Made by a program: the position numbers and the translations under genes
Shown here: positions 49,801 to 62,519 of the stretch, piece by piece
Layout of the letters: each line of letters opens with the position of its first letter
How positions within the stretch are numbered: the first letter of the stretch is position 1
DNA from: Linanthus parryae
Taxonomy: Eukaryota; Streptophyta; Magnoliopsida; Ericales; Polemoniaceae
Reading direction: 5' to 3'
Length of the DNA: 64,000 nt
NCBI GenBank assembly: GCA_023055425.1
Contig: JALGPY010000004.1
Location: 115,609,504 to 115,673,503 of the forward strand
Notes under the pieces: generated by a model
Database searches by the model: none
The model's input: the letters and a program-made list of their open reading frames with translations, nothing else
What the model was told of the DNA's origin: nothing

Positions 49801-51526
49801 TTACACTGATCACCGCAGTCTCAAGTACATCTTCACGCAGAAGGAGCTGAACAACAGACAACGAAGGTGGCTAGAAATCATCAAAGACTACGACTTGCGT
49901 ATCCAGTACCACGAGGGGAAAGCAAACGTAGTTGCTGACGCCTTGAGTCGAAAGGCGAGCCATGCCTTGAACGCAATGATAGTTTTGCCAGAATGGCTAT
50001 GCCATGAATTCAGAAAGCTCGAGATCGAAGTAATGGATCAAGGAGGAGTGCAGAACCTACTCAGCAGTATGACAGCCGTACCAGACTTCTTTGAGGAAAT
50101 AAGGAGTAACCAAGCTGGAGACGTGAAGCTAGAAAGGATCAGGAAGAAAATCGCTGAAGGGAAAGCCAACGATTTCAAAATTCACGAGGATGGAAGCATT
50201 CGTTACAAATGAAGGTGGTGTGTACCACAGAAGTGTGCAGAAACTAAGGATAGATTGATGCGTGAAGCTCACAACACACCTTACTCTGTACACCCTGGAG
50301 GCGACAAGCTCTACAAAGATTTGAAGAAGATGTTTTGGTGGCCTAACATGAAGAAGGAGGTAGCTGAATTCGTAGCCAGATGTTTGGCGTGTCAGAAAGT
50401 GAAGTTCGAACACAAGAGGATGGGAGGCTTAGTTCAGCCATTAGACGTACCAGTTTGGAAGTGGGATTCCATTTCGATGGATTTCGTGACCGCTTTGCCG
50501 ACGTCAAAGAATGGACTCAATCAGATATGGGTAGTAGTAGACCGACTGACCAAGACGGCTAGGTTCATTCCGATGAAGGACACCTGGAACATGGAGCAAA
50601 GAGCAGACGCATATGTCAAAAACATAGTGAGGTATCATGGGGTTCCAAGTTCGATAATTTCTGATAGGGACCCTAATTTCCTCTCTCATTTTTGGCGAGC
50701 TCTTCAAGACGCATTAGGAACTCAGTTGAGGTTCAGTACAGCGTTTCACCCAGCTACTGACGGACAAACAGAACGGACCATTCAGACATTGGAGGACATG
50801 CTAAGAGCTTGTGTCATGGATTTCCAAGGCTCATGGGTTGACAAACTACCTTTGATAGAGTTCTCCTACAACAATAGTTATCACGCCAGTATTGGCATGG
50901 CACCGTATGAAGCTTTGTACGGAAGAAAGTGCCGATCGCCACTATGTTGGAGCGACATCAGCGAGACGATAGTAATTGGTCCGCAAGTTATCGAGGATAT
51001 GACGGATCAAGTACGACTCATCCAGCAAAGAATGAAGGCAGCTCAGGACCGACAAAAGTCTTATGCAGATCAGAAAAGAAGGCCATTGGAGTTCCAGATT
51101 GGAGAAAAAGCATTTCTCAAAGTTTCACCTACTAAGGGAGTAACGAGATTCAACCAGAAAGGGAAATTGAGCCCAAAGTTTATCGGACCATACGACATCT
51201 TGGAGAGAATTGGAGAAGTTGCTTATCGTCTAGACTTACCTTCGAACTTGGGAAAAGTACACAATGTCTTTCACGTTTCACAACTGAAAAAGTACGTTCC
51301 AGACCCATCTCATGTCCTAGATCCTGAACCAGTCGAGTTAGACCCGTCTCTTACATATGAGGAGCACCCTGTCAAGATTCTGGACACTAAGACAAGAGAC
51401 ACTCGCACCAAGAGCGTTAAGCTGGTGAAAGTTTTATGGACGAACCATCAGACGGAAGAAGCTACTTGGGAAGCAGAAGATGAAATGAGAAAGAAGTATC
51501 CCCACCTATTTAATGAGGTAAATTGA
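46853..51526 (+). pseudogene. Gypsy gag-pol polyprotein with two in-frame stops
   Basis: A single frame of about 1,557 codons from ATG 46853. The only breaks are TAG at 47000-47002 (codon 50) and TGA at 50210-50212. Domains in order: gag capsid ([13 protein letters not shown] onward); two zinc knuckles ([27 protein letters not shown]) near 47670-47770; protease with [13 protein letters not shown] near 48172; reverse transcriptase 48740-49230 with [15 protein letters not shown]; RNase H with [14 protein letters not shown] near 49615; integrase with a His/Cys zinc domain near 50260-50390 and the core ISDRDPNFLSHFW and FHPATDGQTERT; C-terminal chromodomain (VKVLWTNHQTEEATWEAEDE near 51430). The chromodomain marks a chromovirus and is thought to guide integration to heterochromatin. 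The second stop lies between RNase H and integrase. All catalytic motifs I can see are kept. Confidence 0.95.
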
Positions 51527-51711
51527 GTTCCGGGGACGTCACTCCCTAAGGAGAGGAGGATGTAACCTTTCGCTTTCGTACCCTTACGTTAATAAAATAA
51601 ATCTTAGTATTTCATAGTAACCCTAGTGCGTTTCGTGATATAATTTGTGCATCATTATATAGACATATACTTGCATTTTATAGAGACGATATGATTATTA
51701 AGTATGGGTGG

Positions 51712-51753
51712 ATTTAGCTTCGAGGACGAAGCTTTTCTTTAAGGGGGGAAGGA
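51712..51753 (+). other. Conserved palindrome and polypurine tract
   Basis: TAGCTTCGAGGACGAAGCTT (an imperfect hairpin) is followed by AAGGGGGGAAGGA at 51741-51753, directly before the 3' LTR. The polypurine tract primes plus-strand DNA synthesis. The gag-only array has the same arrangement on the minus strand at 32825-32870. Confidence 0.88.
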
Positions 51754-54700
51754 TATAATACCCCGACTATTTGTGAAGGGTAAATTGGGCAATTGACGAA
51801 TATAAAATTTAATTTTTATTACGAGTGGTAATTCGTTAGATTATTTTTGGGTTGATAATATACTCGGGAATTTCATATAACAATTATATAGGAAACGGTA
51901 TTTCGTAGGGTATTTTACTTAGCATTTTTTGTGATTTATTTAGATATAACCAAATGTGTACCCAACCCACTAGATGACACACCCATTTGGTACAACAATA
52001 ACACCCTACCATAACTAGCTAGTTGACAAAAAAAAAATGTTGGGGCGGTTGGAGGAAGTACACCTCTCCAAGCATCAATTTCTTTATTTAATGCCTTTTT
52101 CTCTCTTTTGTTTCTCTCACTCCAAAACAACATCAGAAACAAAACACTCAACTCACCCTCACTTCTCTCTCTCTCTCACTCACGGCAAACACACCCATCA
52201 CCACCACCACCGCACCCTCCATCACCACCACCCGAACCACCACCACAGCAGCCCTCTCTTTCTCTCCCTCTCCCTCTCTGCTACTCACCACCACCAGCAG
52301 CAGCAGCTGCTCTCGCCAACGCCGCCAGCCACCTCCGGCGACCCACCCCGACGGGAACACCGCCACCAGTCTCTCTCCCTCTTCCCCTCACTGTTTTAAA
52401 CACCTGAAAACCCTCTTCCCTCCCTCTCTGCTACGCCACGAGCAGCAGCAGCAGCAGCTTCCCCGACGAGGAAGCCGCCAGCCGCTCCGGCGAGTCACCC
52501 CGACGGCGGAAACGCCGCCACCACCTCTGCCTCTCTCACTCTCTCACTGCTTCGACCATCTCAAGCCCTCACCCTCTCTGTTTCTTGGCAAAGAGAAGCA
52601 TTTGCAGCAGCAACTCGCTGCAAAACACCCGAGCCGCCAACATCGCCGCCGCCACCATTAAATCCGGCGAGAAGCTCACCTGAGCTAACCGGAGCGACCC
52701 ACTTGCTCCCGTTTGAACCAAAATACTCCTGGAGGTCCGAGGAGTGCTTTAGCAACCTCGAACAGAGCCTAGGACGTCCGATTCGTCGTTGGTGTTCATC
52801 ACCGCCGACCGCTGCCTTCGGAGACGAGACCCGCTCCGTTTCTTGACCGTTTCTCGCGATTTTTCGCGTAGGTGAGTCCTAAATCACTCTCTAGTTCATT
52901 TATAATCATCAAAATCACATCTTGTTAGCTCGAAATCGAATCGGGTATGTTGGGTTGAAGTTGTATGCTTGTGTTCATAAAGAGGGGTAGTTTATGTCAT
53001 TTCTGAAAAGTTGAGGGCAAGATGTTAACTGCATGTTTAGTTTCTAAAAGATTGGGGGTGATGTGTGTATTTTGGCAAACTGCCTATTTATATAAACTTT
53101 AAAATGTTATTTTGGATTAATGATATAAGCAAATAATTATATATATTATTTTGACTATATAAAAGTAAATAAGTTGTTAAAAATGCATAGAGTTATATTT
53201 ATATGAAATATTGTTGTTTTTATAAGCAAGATAAAAATGTACGAATTGGTTTAATTACATAATTTCGGTTTATTCAACTAAATAATTTAAATTACTTGTA
53301 AATTTGCATTTTGACTAAAAATACTATTTTGTTAATATTGATGAAAATAAATAAGTTGGAAGTTAGTTTGTGAAATAATTATAAAGTAGACTTTTTAAAT
53401 AAAATCCCTATTACTATTGTTTGATATTACATGATTATTTTTCTAGATATTAGAAATTATTTATTTAACATGAGTTTATAATTATATATGACTTGTTTTA
53501 TTGAAATAAGCATTTTTGTGAATTTTATTTGAATATTTAATTCTTATATAGTATATATATTTTTTCTAATAAATAAATAATTATAATTGAATTAGTTTGA
53601 ATTAACTTTTATAGTCACTTATAAATAAATAGTTTGTTTATTATATTATTATTTTCTATAAAATAAGAGTGTATATACTTAATATTATTTTTATTACTCA
53701 ATAATTTTACAAGCTAGTATTTGTATAAGTTATAATATTTTTATGAGGAAAATATAAGTGTGAATTTAAGTAATTTTTTTATGCTATTAATTAATGGGGT
53801 TAAGGGGGGATAATTTCAATGAGAAATTAGGAAATATAGCATTTTGCATACTATACTTGTATAATTAGACTCGTAATTAATTTAGGAATTATAAATTGTA
53901 GGTGAAGAATTCGTAGACGAGGGCTACGCGTATCTGTAGGAGCTATCGTGATACTTGTCGTGCTACTTGAGGTGAGTAAATATGCCTAACCTAGTGTGCC
54001 CGTCCTTCTTTCGTGTCCAATTATTTTTATGATTTTTACGTCTCAAAATGTGATTTGTGATTTAAATGCTTGGCTTGATATTTCAAATACTTGTTTATTG
54101 ATTCTTTTGGAAATATCACATGAAATTAATAATACGTAATAACGTAAAGTGGAAACAGTTGTGCGGCGGAACCCTATTCAAATTCTTCTATATATTGTGA
54201 TTATTATATTTGGCTCGGTTGCCATTGCCCCGAGTCGCACCATGTAATCACCTTTCTGGCCGCTAGAGTCTTAAGGGGGTGTCGACACTTAAGGTCTTGG
54301 TTGCATGCGAGATGGTTGGTTCTATATTATTGGATTGGTTTGTTCCCCGCTACAACTAAATAATAAATGTGGATTTTTCATATGGTTGATGGATGGACTT
54401 GGTTTATTTTGGAAAATATGGAAATGGATTGGGAATATTAAATAATGAGTTGGATAATTTATGTTGGTCATTTGAAATAATGTGTTGTTTACTTCTTTAT
54501 TATTCCTCTTTTTATTAAAATAAAATATGCCTCTTTCCGTTTTACATGTTGGGGTGTTTACTTGCTCAGCGTTTGTGCTGACTTTGGAAAAACTGCGGTC
54601 TTGTTTCTTTCCCCCGCAGGTCTAGGTGAAGGGAGCTCGGCTTAAGGGAATATCGTGGACTCACCTAGTTATCTAGTACTTAAATAATTGAAACACCTAG

Positions 54701-54883
54701 ACTTTGTTTCATCCTGTTTAATAGTATGTATAATTTCACTTTTGAGACTCGTGGTTTGTAATAAATAATTATGCGATGTTTGTTTTGTTTACCGTTCCTT
54801 TTCCCCCGCACCCGGGAGCGATCTCGGGCGCGGGGCGTCGGCATTCCCGCACCTCTCCCCACGGCGAGGCGCGGGGTGTCGCA
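51754..54883 (+). mobile_element. 3' LTR of the gypsy element
   Basis: 3,130 bp, nearly identical to the 5' LTR. The first dinucleotide is TA instead of TG, a single change at 51755 that would block further integration of a copy using this end. It ends GGGTGTCGCA followed by the target duplication ATCCT. Confidence 0.96.
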
Positions 54884-56049
54884 ATCCTGCTTCCTGTTCC
54901 ATTGTTTCAATATTGAAGACAAAGCAAAGCTTCTAAACTATGGTGCCATTGGCATGCATGGTAAGGCATTGGTGATAAGAGAAAGGCCTCTAAATTTGCT
55001 ATCTCTGAGCTGTCTCTTCACACATTAGACGTTTGGATTAGAATTTCAGGGATCCCTATGGAGGGTTTCTACCATGATCTGGCTAAATTTTTGGGTAAAC
55101 TAGCTGGAGAAGTCCTGCATGTGGATTGGAGTCTAAAAAGGTTTGCAAACATTGAGGAATTCAGAGTCAAAGTACGAATCAATACCAACGAGCCTCTTAC
55201 CCCTGGTGCATATACCAAACCCATTGACCCAGATCACCCTCCAAAATGGACATTTTTCGGTATGAAAATGTCTTCAAGGTCCGCTTCAAGTGTGGTTTTA
55301 TAGGACACTATAATCGCTCGTGCAATAGAAATGTTGTAGAGGTCCTTCATCTGTTAGAGGACAGATATAAAAGCTCACCATTTCAGGATTCGCTGCACTA
55401 CCACATCGCTGCCGAAGAACCCCTCTACACGGCGAAGATCAAAGCCTTCAGAGCAGTGGGTCGAAGACGAACCACTTTTGTGGATCTTTAAAATCCGGAT
55501 CAGTCGGGTGAAGAAGAAGCAATCTGAGCTCAATATTATAATTTGGTTATCTATTTTGCTGATGGATCTTCGTGGGACAGGTTTTATACATCCGGATCAT
55601 CCTTTGATGGGATGGACTGTGAAGCTTGGGCCAATGGGCCTTTCAATCCATTCCCGCAGGAGATTTATGGGCCGGGCCCATTTACTACTAACCCTTTATT
55701 TTAGCCCATACTCGTATTCCTATCCTGATCCCACCCTTTCTCTCCAACCCTATAACCCACTTTACCGTTCAGATCAACCCGCCCATCCAATTACAACCCG
55801 CTTCTTACAAACCCTCAACCGATTCCATTATGGGATTTTTCGGGTCAGCTCTCTCAACAACCCATAACAGATAGTTCCACGCAACTTTTAAAATTCCCTC
55901 AGAATCTCTTACAACCCGTTCCAACTCCCAAGGCCACCTCCTCAGTTTGCACAATTGTGCATGCATCCTCCATTAATACGCCTCCCTACCTCTTTGCCTT
56001 TGAACAGAGAGAAAATTTCCTTCAATCAACTTTAGTTCACTCACCCTCT

Positions 56050-57585
56050 TGACACGCTCCAACTGCAAGTGTACAGCTGTCGGTGTAGTAATAAATTCCG
56101 GAAAATCCGGGCTATCGAACCCAAGGGACTTTGTTTAAATTAATTATTATTCTAAACCTTATGTGGGTACGTCGCAAGTTGTGTTTTGTTCTAATTCTAC
56201 TAAAATAAAAGCGCAATATTCTCAATTAACCAAGTGAAGTAGTTCACGATTAATAAAGAATGAATTTTAGGGTTTTTTGTAATATAAGGGAAAAATACCG
56301 GGAATTCTCTAGGTTCACTAGGTTGATCTAAATTTATGTTTTGATTCGTAAAACAACCACGTGTCTTTCACTATTAATCAAGCAATATTAAACTTACCGA
56401 GTTACCAAGCAAGTTTACTATACTTTAAACCAAGACAAACCGAGTTACCAAGTATATTTTAGCTTTAAGCATGCATTAAAACCATAATTCTACTTTAACG
56501 ATCCTAGTTAACGATGTCGAGTTACCAAACATTGATTCGACTAGGTGGATTATTCAATTTACAGACTAACTCTCATGGAGTTACCATGTGAAAACTAATT
56601 AAGTTTATCTCTACGTTAGCTACTCGCAAAGATAATGTGATTACAAACGCAAATAATCCATAATAATGAATAAACACGTGAGATTAAGCTAAACATGAAT
56701 CACAATCATCAAAACATGATATTTAGATCAAACCCTAGCTACACCCAAACGAGAATTCCCAGCAAACAACGTTTAGCTACTCATATTCATACTCAAAACG
56801 ACAAGTCTCGTGAGTTTAAACATAAAAATCAAGAAAAGAGAAGAGTTGAGAATCCAAACGGATGATCCAAAGCTCATAAGCTCTCCCAATAGCTTCTTGA
56901 TCTCCAAAAGATGTTTCTAAGGTGAATAATCACTGAAAAAGTCGACCTAGAATGTTTAAATACGTTTCCATAATCCTATTACAAAGTTTGGATAAACTAC
57001 GAAAAAGCCCCGAAAAAATTATGCAATCTAGCGAAGTCTTCGTATGAAGACATTTGTCTTCGCACGAAGAGTCTTCGTACGAAGACAAAGGCTCTTCGTA
57101 CGAAGGTCTTCCTATATAGATACTGAGAGCTTGTTTAGGAAGACTTTCTGCAGACTCCAAATTTTGGCTAAGTAAATTGTCTTCATACGAAGACAAAATG
57201 TCTTCGTACGAAGACCCTCTTTTCCAGCCTTCTTTTCTTTGACTTTCTTCTTTCTTCCTTTGACTTTCTCCTTGCTTCCTTTGACTTTCTTCTTTCTTCC
57301 TTTGACTTTCCTTTGAGTTCCTTGCTTCCGAAGTTCGTTTCCATCTCCCACATGATCCTCCAAGCCCTGTTTTCCTGCGAATCACAACACGAAAACACAA
57401 CTCGCGATCATATCACAATAAAATCTCAAATAACTAAAGAAACACCCGGATTTAACAAGTAAAGCATATGAACTCACATTATCACATTTAAGCTCAATTT
57501 ACTCAAAAGACGACGAATTCTCCATGTTGAGCAGGCAAAACGTAGAAATAAAAGGCATAAAATAACTCCGAAAATGGAGTTATCA
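56050..57585 (-). mobile_element. Solo LTR of a different family, target duplication CCTCT
   Basis: 1,536 bp between CCTCT at 56045-56049 and 57586-57590. On the minus strand it begins TGATAACTCC and ends GGAGCGTGTCA. Orientation is inferred from similarity to LTRs of that start which I recall from plants. It contains four GAGTTACCA words (56398-56590) and a cluster of short palindromes (57035-57215). A minus-strand frame at 56930-57400 is mostly KEESQRK-type repeats and not credible as a gene. It splits LINE ORF1. Confidence 0.88.
57035..57215. repeat. Cluster of CTTCGTACGAAG palindromes
   Basis: Six related palindromes; two are perfect over 16 bp (GTCTTCGTACGAAGAC at 57071-57086 and 57200-57215), the others have one or two changes. 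They are grouped in two sets about 80 bp apart within the solo LTR. Confidence 0.85.
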
Positions 57586-58254
57586 CCTCTGAAAATAATC
57601 TCTCCTGCAAAGAATCCATGGGATCTCTCTCCGGTTAAATCTCTCCGTTCTTGGCGGCTCGTAACCCAACCTTCTCTGAAGATGATGATGACGTAATGAG
57701 ATTTATACAAAACTTACCGCCCATTAAAACATCTTCGCCGAACACAAACCCCATAACTCCTTTCCACGTTCACCAATATCCGCACAGTCCGGGATGGTCC
57801 TCATACCCTTACATGAACCAATTGAATCCATGCCACTCCAAGTGATAAAACCTCCAGCTTTTATCCATTGAGATCCAGAGTTCACTGAGGAAGAGGAAGA
57901 CCACGAAAGGCTCCCGGAAAATTGCTGAGAAACTGGCGATCCAGCCTCCTCTTGCCTTGGAAGAATCAGATCATTTCAACAAGAGGAATGAAGAGACAGT
58001 TAAAGACCCCATGATCTTAACTTCTCCAAAGGATGTGCCCCCCAAAAAGAGGACTATTGTTGAGGTTGCCCCACCGGAGGATGCAGGAAAGAAGTGCAAA
58101 GGTAAAAAACTGAAGCTTTTGTTTTCATATAATTATTACCCTGACCCCCCTGGTTTAATGCTAAGATGGAAATTGTTAACACAAATTTCTCTAACTTTTC
58201 TCTTAATATGCATGAGGTTTCGGTAGTTGACCTACATCAACCACCATTTTTTCC

Positions 58255-59320
58255 ATGAGTATTCTTACCTGGAATTACAGGGGTTTAGGTCAATCCTCTG
58301 TAATTCAAGAGACTTTCAAACTGAGCAAAAAGCACAAACCCTCCCTTATTTTCCTAAGCAAAAATAAGAAACCCACTTCTTGGGTTGATTTCAAATTTAG
58401 AAATTTAGGGTTTTCTGCTTCTTTTGGTGTTGATCCTTTGGGATCTGCGTGGGGGGTGTCTTTGGATAGCCTGGGACAACGCTTTGATTTTAAATTTTTA
58501 TTTTCTAACCCAAACTTTGTTCTAGTTTCTTTTTCTGATTTTAATAATTTTAATTTGGCTTTAGGCCTAGTTTGTGGTCACCCTACCCTTTCTGAACGAC
58601 CTTATGTTTGGAACCTTTTAAGATCTCAAATTCTTGACCCCTTTGATAAAATTGGCTCTAATGCTGATTCTCTCCCTAGGGCCAACCATTTCCGATGTTT
58701 AATTGATCACTGTTCTCTAATTGAATTACCAAATCGAGGTCCCTGACTTACATGGTGTAACAATATTTCAAGTCCCACTTTTGAAAAACTTGACAGAGCC
58801 TGGTGTAACTCCTCGTGGTTAAATTTATACCCTTTCGTTGTTTTAGAAAATTTTGGTATCTCTGTTTCAGATCATGCCCCTATTCACCTTGTTTTAAATA
58901 ATAGTTTTAATCTTATTAGAAAGAAAACTTTTCTCTTTGAAGCATGGGGCTAAAGAGAACTGATCTGGTGGACCTAATTAAATTTATTTGGGATTTGCTT
59001 TTAATTGGTTCTCCATTGTTTCGAGTAGTCAAATGGCTTCATATAACTCTCAAGTACCTTAATTGTTGGAACTCTAATTCAAACTCCCTTTCTAATCAAA
59101 TTGGCAACTGCAAAATGGAAATTACTTCTGTTCAAATGAATCTTCATAATAAGGATGCTTTAAATCGCTATTTCGGTCTTCAATCAAAACTCTCTAATCT
59201 TCTATTAGATTATGAAACTTTTTGGGCCCAAAGAGCCATATGTAAGTGTGGCTCAAAGAAGGGGAAGGAAACACTAAGTTTTTTCATAACTATGCAAAAA
59301 TTAAAAAAGATATGAATCAT
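58255..59320 (+). pseudogene. LINE ORF2 endonuclease, degenerate
   Basis: It starts at ATG 58255 with MSILTWNYRGLGQSS; the usual WNCRGLG has Tyr for Cys. The motif normally reading LSETK is LSKNK here, so the catalytic Glu is lost. Later come LDRAWCN and SDHAPIHLVL, the His-Asp pair kept. Stops occur at 58744 and after 58950. The 58944-59315 frame matches the usual pre-RT linker region only loosely. ORF2 is cut off at 59446. Confidence 0.75.
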
Positions 59321-59446
59321 ATCTATAGTATAAAAGATGAGTTTGTTGCTACTATTTCTAATCATGACGATATTTATTCGTGAGACATTTTAACAACATC
59401 TACTTTACTCCAACCCCTTCGCATGTTGAGCTGGAAAACATGTATG

Positions 59447-60878
59447 TGTTGGAATAGATGCCCTATAGGCAATCTTATATTTAGTATGAACATTGTTTTG
59501 GCAATAATATTCATTTATTATATATTGTGATATTTAATATAACGAAGTCCTTAGATACAATGTGTTGTTTATCTTAAATATCCCTAGTCCACAATTTTGA
59601 TTAATAGGGCGATTAAATATAGACTAGTATGTGTGTAGCTTGATATGGAGATATCAAGTCTAACACATGGGTATGCATTAGGGGTAATGGCATACTAGAT
59701 TGACCCACAACGAGAAGTATACATTAGATTATGTTAAGTCACAATCGCTTCTCGTAGTGCTAATATAATTGCAATCCTTAGACTTGAAGTCACTAGATAC
59801 TCTAGTTGTGGAATATTGTGCTTTGATGTTATCAGACGTTACACCGTAACTGGGTAATTATAAAGATAGCTATCGGGCATAATAGGAAGCAAGCTTAGAG
59901 ATCGTAGTGATGTAGATGGGATTTGTCCCTCCCACATAATGGGAGTAAATATCAACGGCCACTCGAGGGATGAGGCTTATTGAATGTCTGGCAAGACTCG
60001 GATAAATCAATCTGGGGATATTGATGTTATCTGCTAGCATAAGCATAATCCCAGGATCGAGTAACTATGGATTGGATATACGAGTGTGACTATTTATGTC
60101 TCGTGTCCAATCCGGATATAGAGACAAAGGGAAAGTGCAATATAAGATATTGGGCACAAGAGGTTTGTCGGGATCACTGACTATTTCTATTAGTTGGGTG
60201 GCATGGATGTGTTGCTAGACACCGCTCCATGTTAGTAAGAGTTACTACTAACTAAGTATAAACCTATGGGGTCACACGTCAAATAGAGTAGAGCTAGATT
60301 TGGGATCAATTAATATGATTAATTAATAAGAAGGATCATTGTGCAACACCTTGCAAACTTAGTAGGACTAGATTGCAAGGAAGAGACTAATCCAAGTTCA
60401 TAGAAAACTAGGAAGGACCTTTATGGAAACAACAAGGAGTTGTTGGAGTATATAAAGAAGGATCTAGCTTCCTTCCCACTAAGGGAATGTTATTGAGACA
60501 TAACACAAGAGAGTGGGATAGAACAAAAGAGAGAGAGAGCAAGACAAGCTAGGGCCGACCGCCCCTAGCCGTCCGCCCCTCCCGTCGGCGCCAAAGAGGA
60601 GGCCTAACCCTCCTCTTGTCACATCATGCTTGATTCTTTCTTCCCTCTTCCTCCGGTTCAAGCTATCACTTGTTGAAGGAAGAATCTCGATATCACCTCT
60701 AGACGTGGATCAACCGTAGAGACGAGGAAATCATTCTTCGTGTGATCTCTCAAACCAAAAGGTACACAATACTATATCCCTTATCATGCTATGATGTCTC
60801 CTCCTGACGATTCGTGGTGGGCTTTGAGTAGGATTAATTTTTGTTATTCCGTTGCCTTACCTACGTCAAAACCCAACA
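59447..60878 (+). mobile_element. 5' LTR of the copia element
   Basis: 1,432 bp, from TGTTGGAATAGATGCC to ACCCAACA (terminal TGTTGG/CCAACA inverted repeat). A minus-strand frame at 60479-60661 within it is not credible. Confidence 0.9.
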
Positions 60879-60879
60879 C

Positions 60880-60891
60880 TGGTATCAGAGC
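60880..60891 (+). other. Primer-binding site of the copia element
   Basis: TGGTATCAGAGC one base after the LTR; initiator-Met tRNA type. Confidence 0.92.
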
Positions 60892-60892
60892 C

Positions 60893-62519
60893 ACATGTCG
60901 TAGAGCATAACATGATTTTATGTGTTACGATTTCAGTTCATACACCGTATTATTATTATTACGCGAAAACTGCAAAATAATTGGCATAGTAGATGCAAAT
61001 TGAATTTGATTCAATGAAAACAAGATCTAATTCAACATTGGATGTTGGAATTGGTGAGTTTGATCACATAGGATGTGAATTATTGGGTTCTTGTAAAATA
61101 AGGGTTCATGGGCACATAGTTGAAAAGGGTTTTCAATTATGGAAACAAATCCATAAGGAAACATTCTTGTTTGGGCAACAAGGAAGAAGGGAAGGAGGCT
61201 AGGGCTGAAACCTAGTCGTCCGCCCCCCTCCTTGCGCGCCAAGCAAAGGTCGTGGGCCACATGGGGCGGCCGGCCTTGGGCCGGGCCTAGTGGCGGGCGG
61301 CGGTCCTCCTAGGGGTTCGGGCCTTGTTGGCTTGGACTCCTTGGACTGTTGTAAAACTAATTACCCAATCTAATTAAAATTGAACAAGCGGGTTAAACAT
61401 TGGTTTTAACTGTATTATGTGCTTTGTTGCATGGTGGATGGATATGGCCTAGGATTGTGGATGTTCATTGCTTTGTGGTTTGGTTTACGGCCTGCGAGCT
61501 GATCAAATTAATGTAATAATTAATTAGGTTTTACGGCCTGCGAGTCGTCTTTTCTCCTCGACATGTGAGTCTTTTATTATTTATTTATTCTAGATATTAG
61601 GCTAGAATTAGAAATATTTAGATGATAGCCAAGAGCATGGAGAAGAAGACCGGAGAACCAAAGAAGCCAAAAGACAAAGACGACACCCTCCTAGGCGCGC
61701 GGCTATGGTGGAGCACATGGAGATGAGCTTGTCACTTTAGGGCAATTGGATATTATCATTGGCTTGATAATATCATTAGTCTAGGGGCCATATCCATGCC
61801 ACGTTTTATTTTATTTTTATTTTGTGGATGTTTATTATTTATGTCTCGTTATTTATTTTTGTGTGTATGGCGATACTAGCAAAACATTAACAAGATAATA
61901 ATAAACAAGGTTGGTCTTTTATTGTGGATTTCCCAATCCAAATAATTAGATCATGTTGATTTGATCAACCAAACAAATTAAGAAAGAAAAATCCCTCAAA
62001 TTAAATATTGTGTTTTGCCTTCTCTTGCCAAAACACCCTTCATGATCAGGGTTCATTAAAATTCGGGCTTGCCAAAGCAAGGCGATTTTAATTTACCATG
62101 GTGTGTTGCGGACTACACAAGCTAGTAATGTGTGTATGTTGAAGCAAGAGGTTGGACGCAACTGGGCAAGATTCAATTGGATTGATGAGCCTAGAGGCAT
62201 GACAATTAGGCGTTATCCATGGGATAAAGAATAAAGAGTTATTCACCTAATTGGACCGAGAGTTTCATGGGATGCAATTGGAATGGTTCCTACCTAAATA
62301 ACCTATTCTTGGGTGACTTGCCAAATCAAGCTCAAGAAGAAGTGAAAAAGGGATCATGGACCTACTAGAAAATATAACGATATTTTCCGCATTAATGGTG
62401 AGGGCTATTAATCCGAGAAAAATAGTGGGAGCTATATTTGATGATCTAGCCATTGTTAAATATAGTTAAAATTATTCAAAGTACTAAAATTACACATTTC
62501 TCTTTTTGTAGAATTCCAA
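60893..62519 (+). other. Untranslated leader of the copia element
   Basis: About 1.6 kb with no long open frame. A GC-rich patch lies at 61200-61330 and TTACGGCCTGCGAG occurs twice (61488 and 61531). The length is unusual for copia leaders and may include an insertion. Confidence 0.6.

Larger units (their letters stand above)
43337..54883 (+). mobile_element. Full-length Ty3/gypsy chromovirus (Tekay/Del-like)
   Basis: 11,547 bp with two LTRs of about 3.13 kb and a perfect 5-bp target duplication ATCCT (43332-43336 and 54884-54888). Primer-binding site, gag-pol frame, integrase chromodomain and polypurine tract are all in the right order. The LTRs differ by only a few dozen bases by eye (roughly 1-1.5%), so insertion is recent. 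Two in-frame stops break the polyprotein. It lies inside LINE ORF1. Confidence 0.97.
42678..59446 (+). mobile_element. LINE (+), split by a gypsy element and a solo LTR
   Basis: Plus-strand LINE pieces: 42678-43336 (leader and start of ORF1), 54884-56049 (ORF1 continued) and 57586-59446 (ORF1 end and ORF2 endonuclease). ORF1 shows DUF4283-like sequence (VWIRISGIPMEGFYHDLAKF at 55030-55090) and a zinc-knuckle remnant (KCGFIGHYNRSC at 55286-55325). ORF2 is cut off at 59446 by the copia element, so the reverse transcriptase is missing. All frames are damaged. Confidence 0.75.

Noticed and set aside
56398..57215. CRISPR-like spaced repeats
   Set aside because: Spacing is irregular, repeats are palindromes or short words, and this is plant nuclear DNA.
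56930..57400. 156-codon minus frame with KEESQRK repeats
   Set aside because: Comes from a short tandem repeat within a solo LTR; no start context or homology seen.
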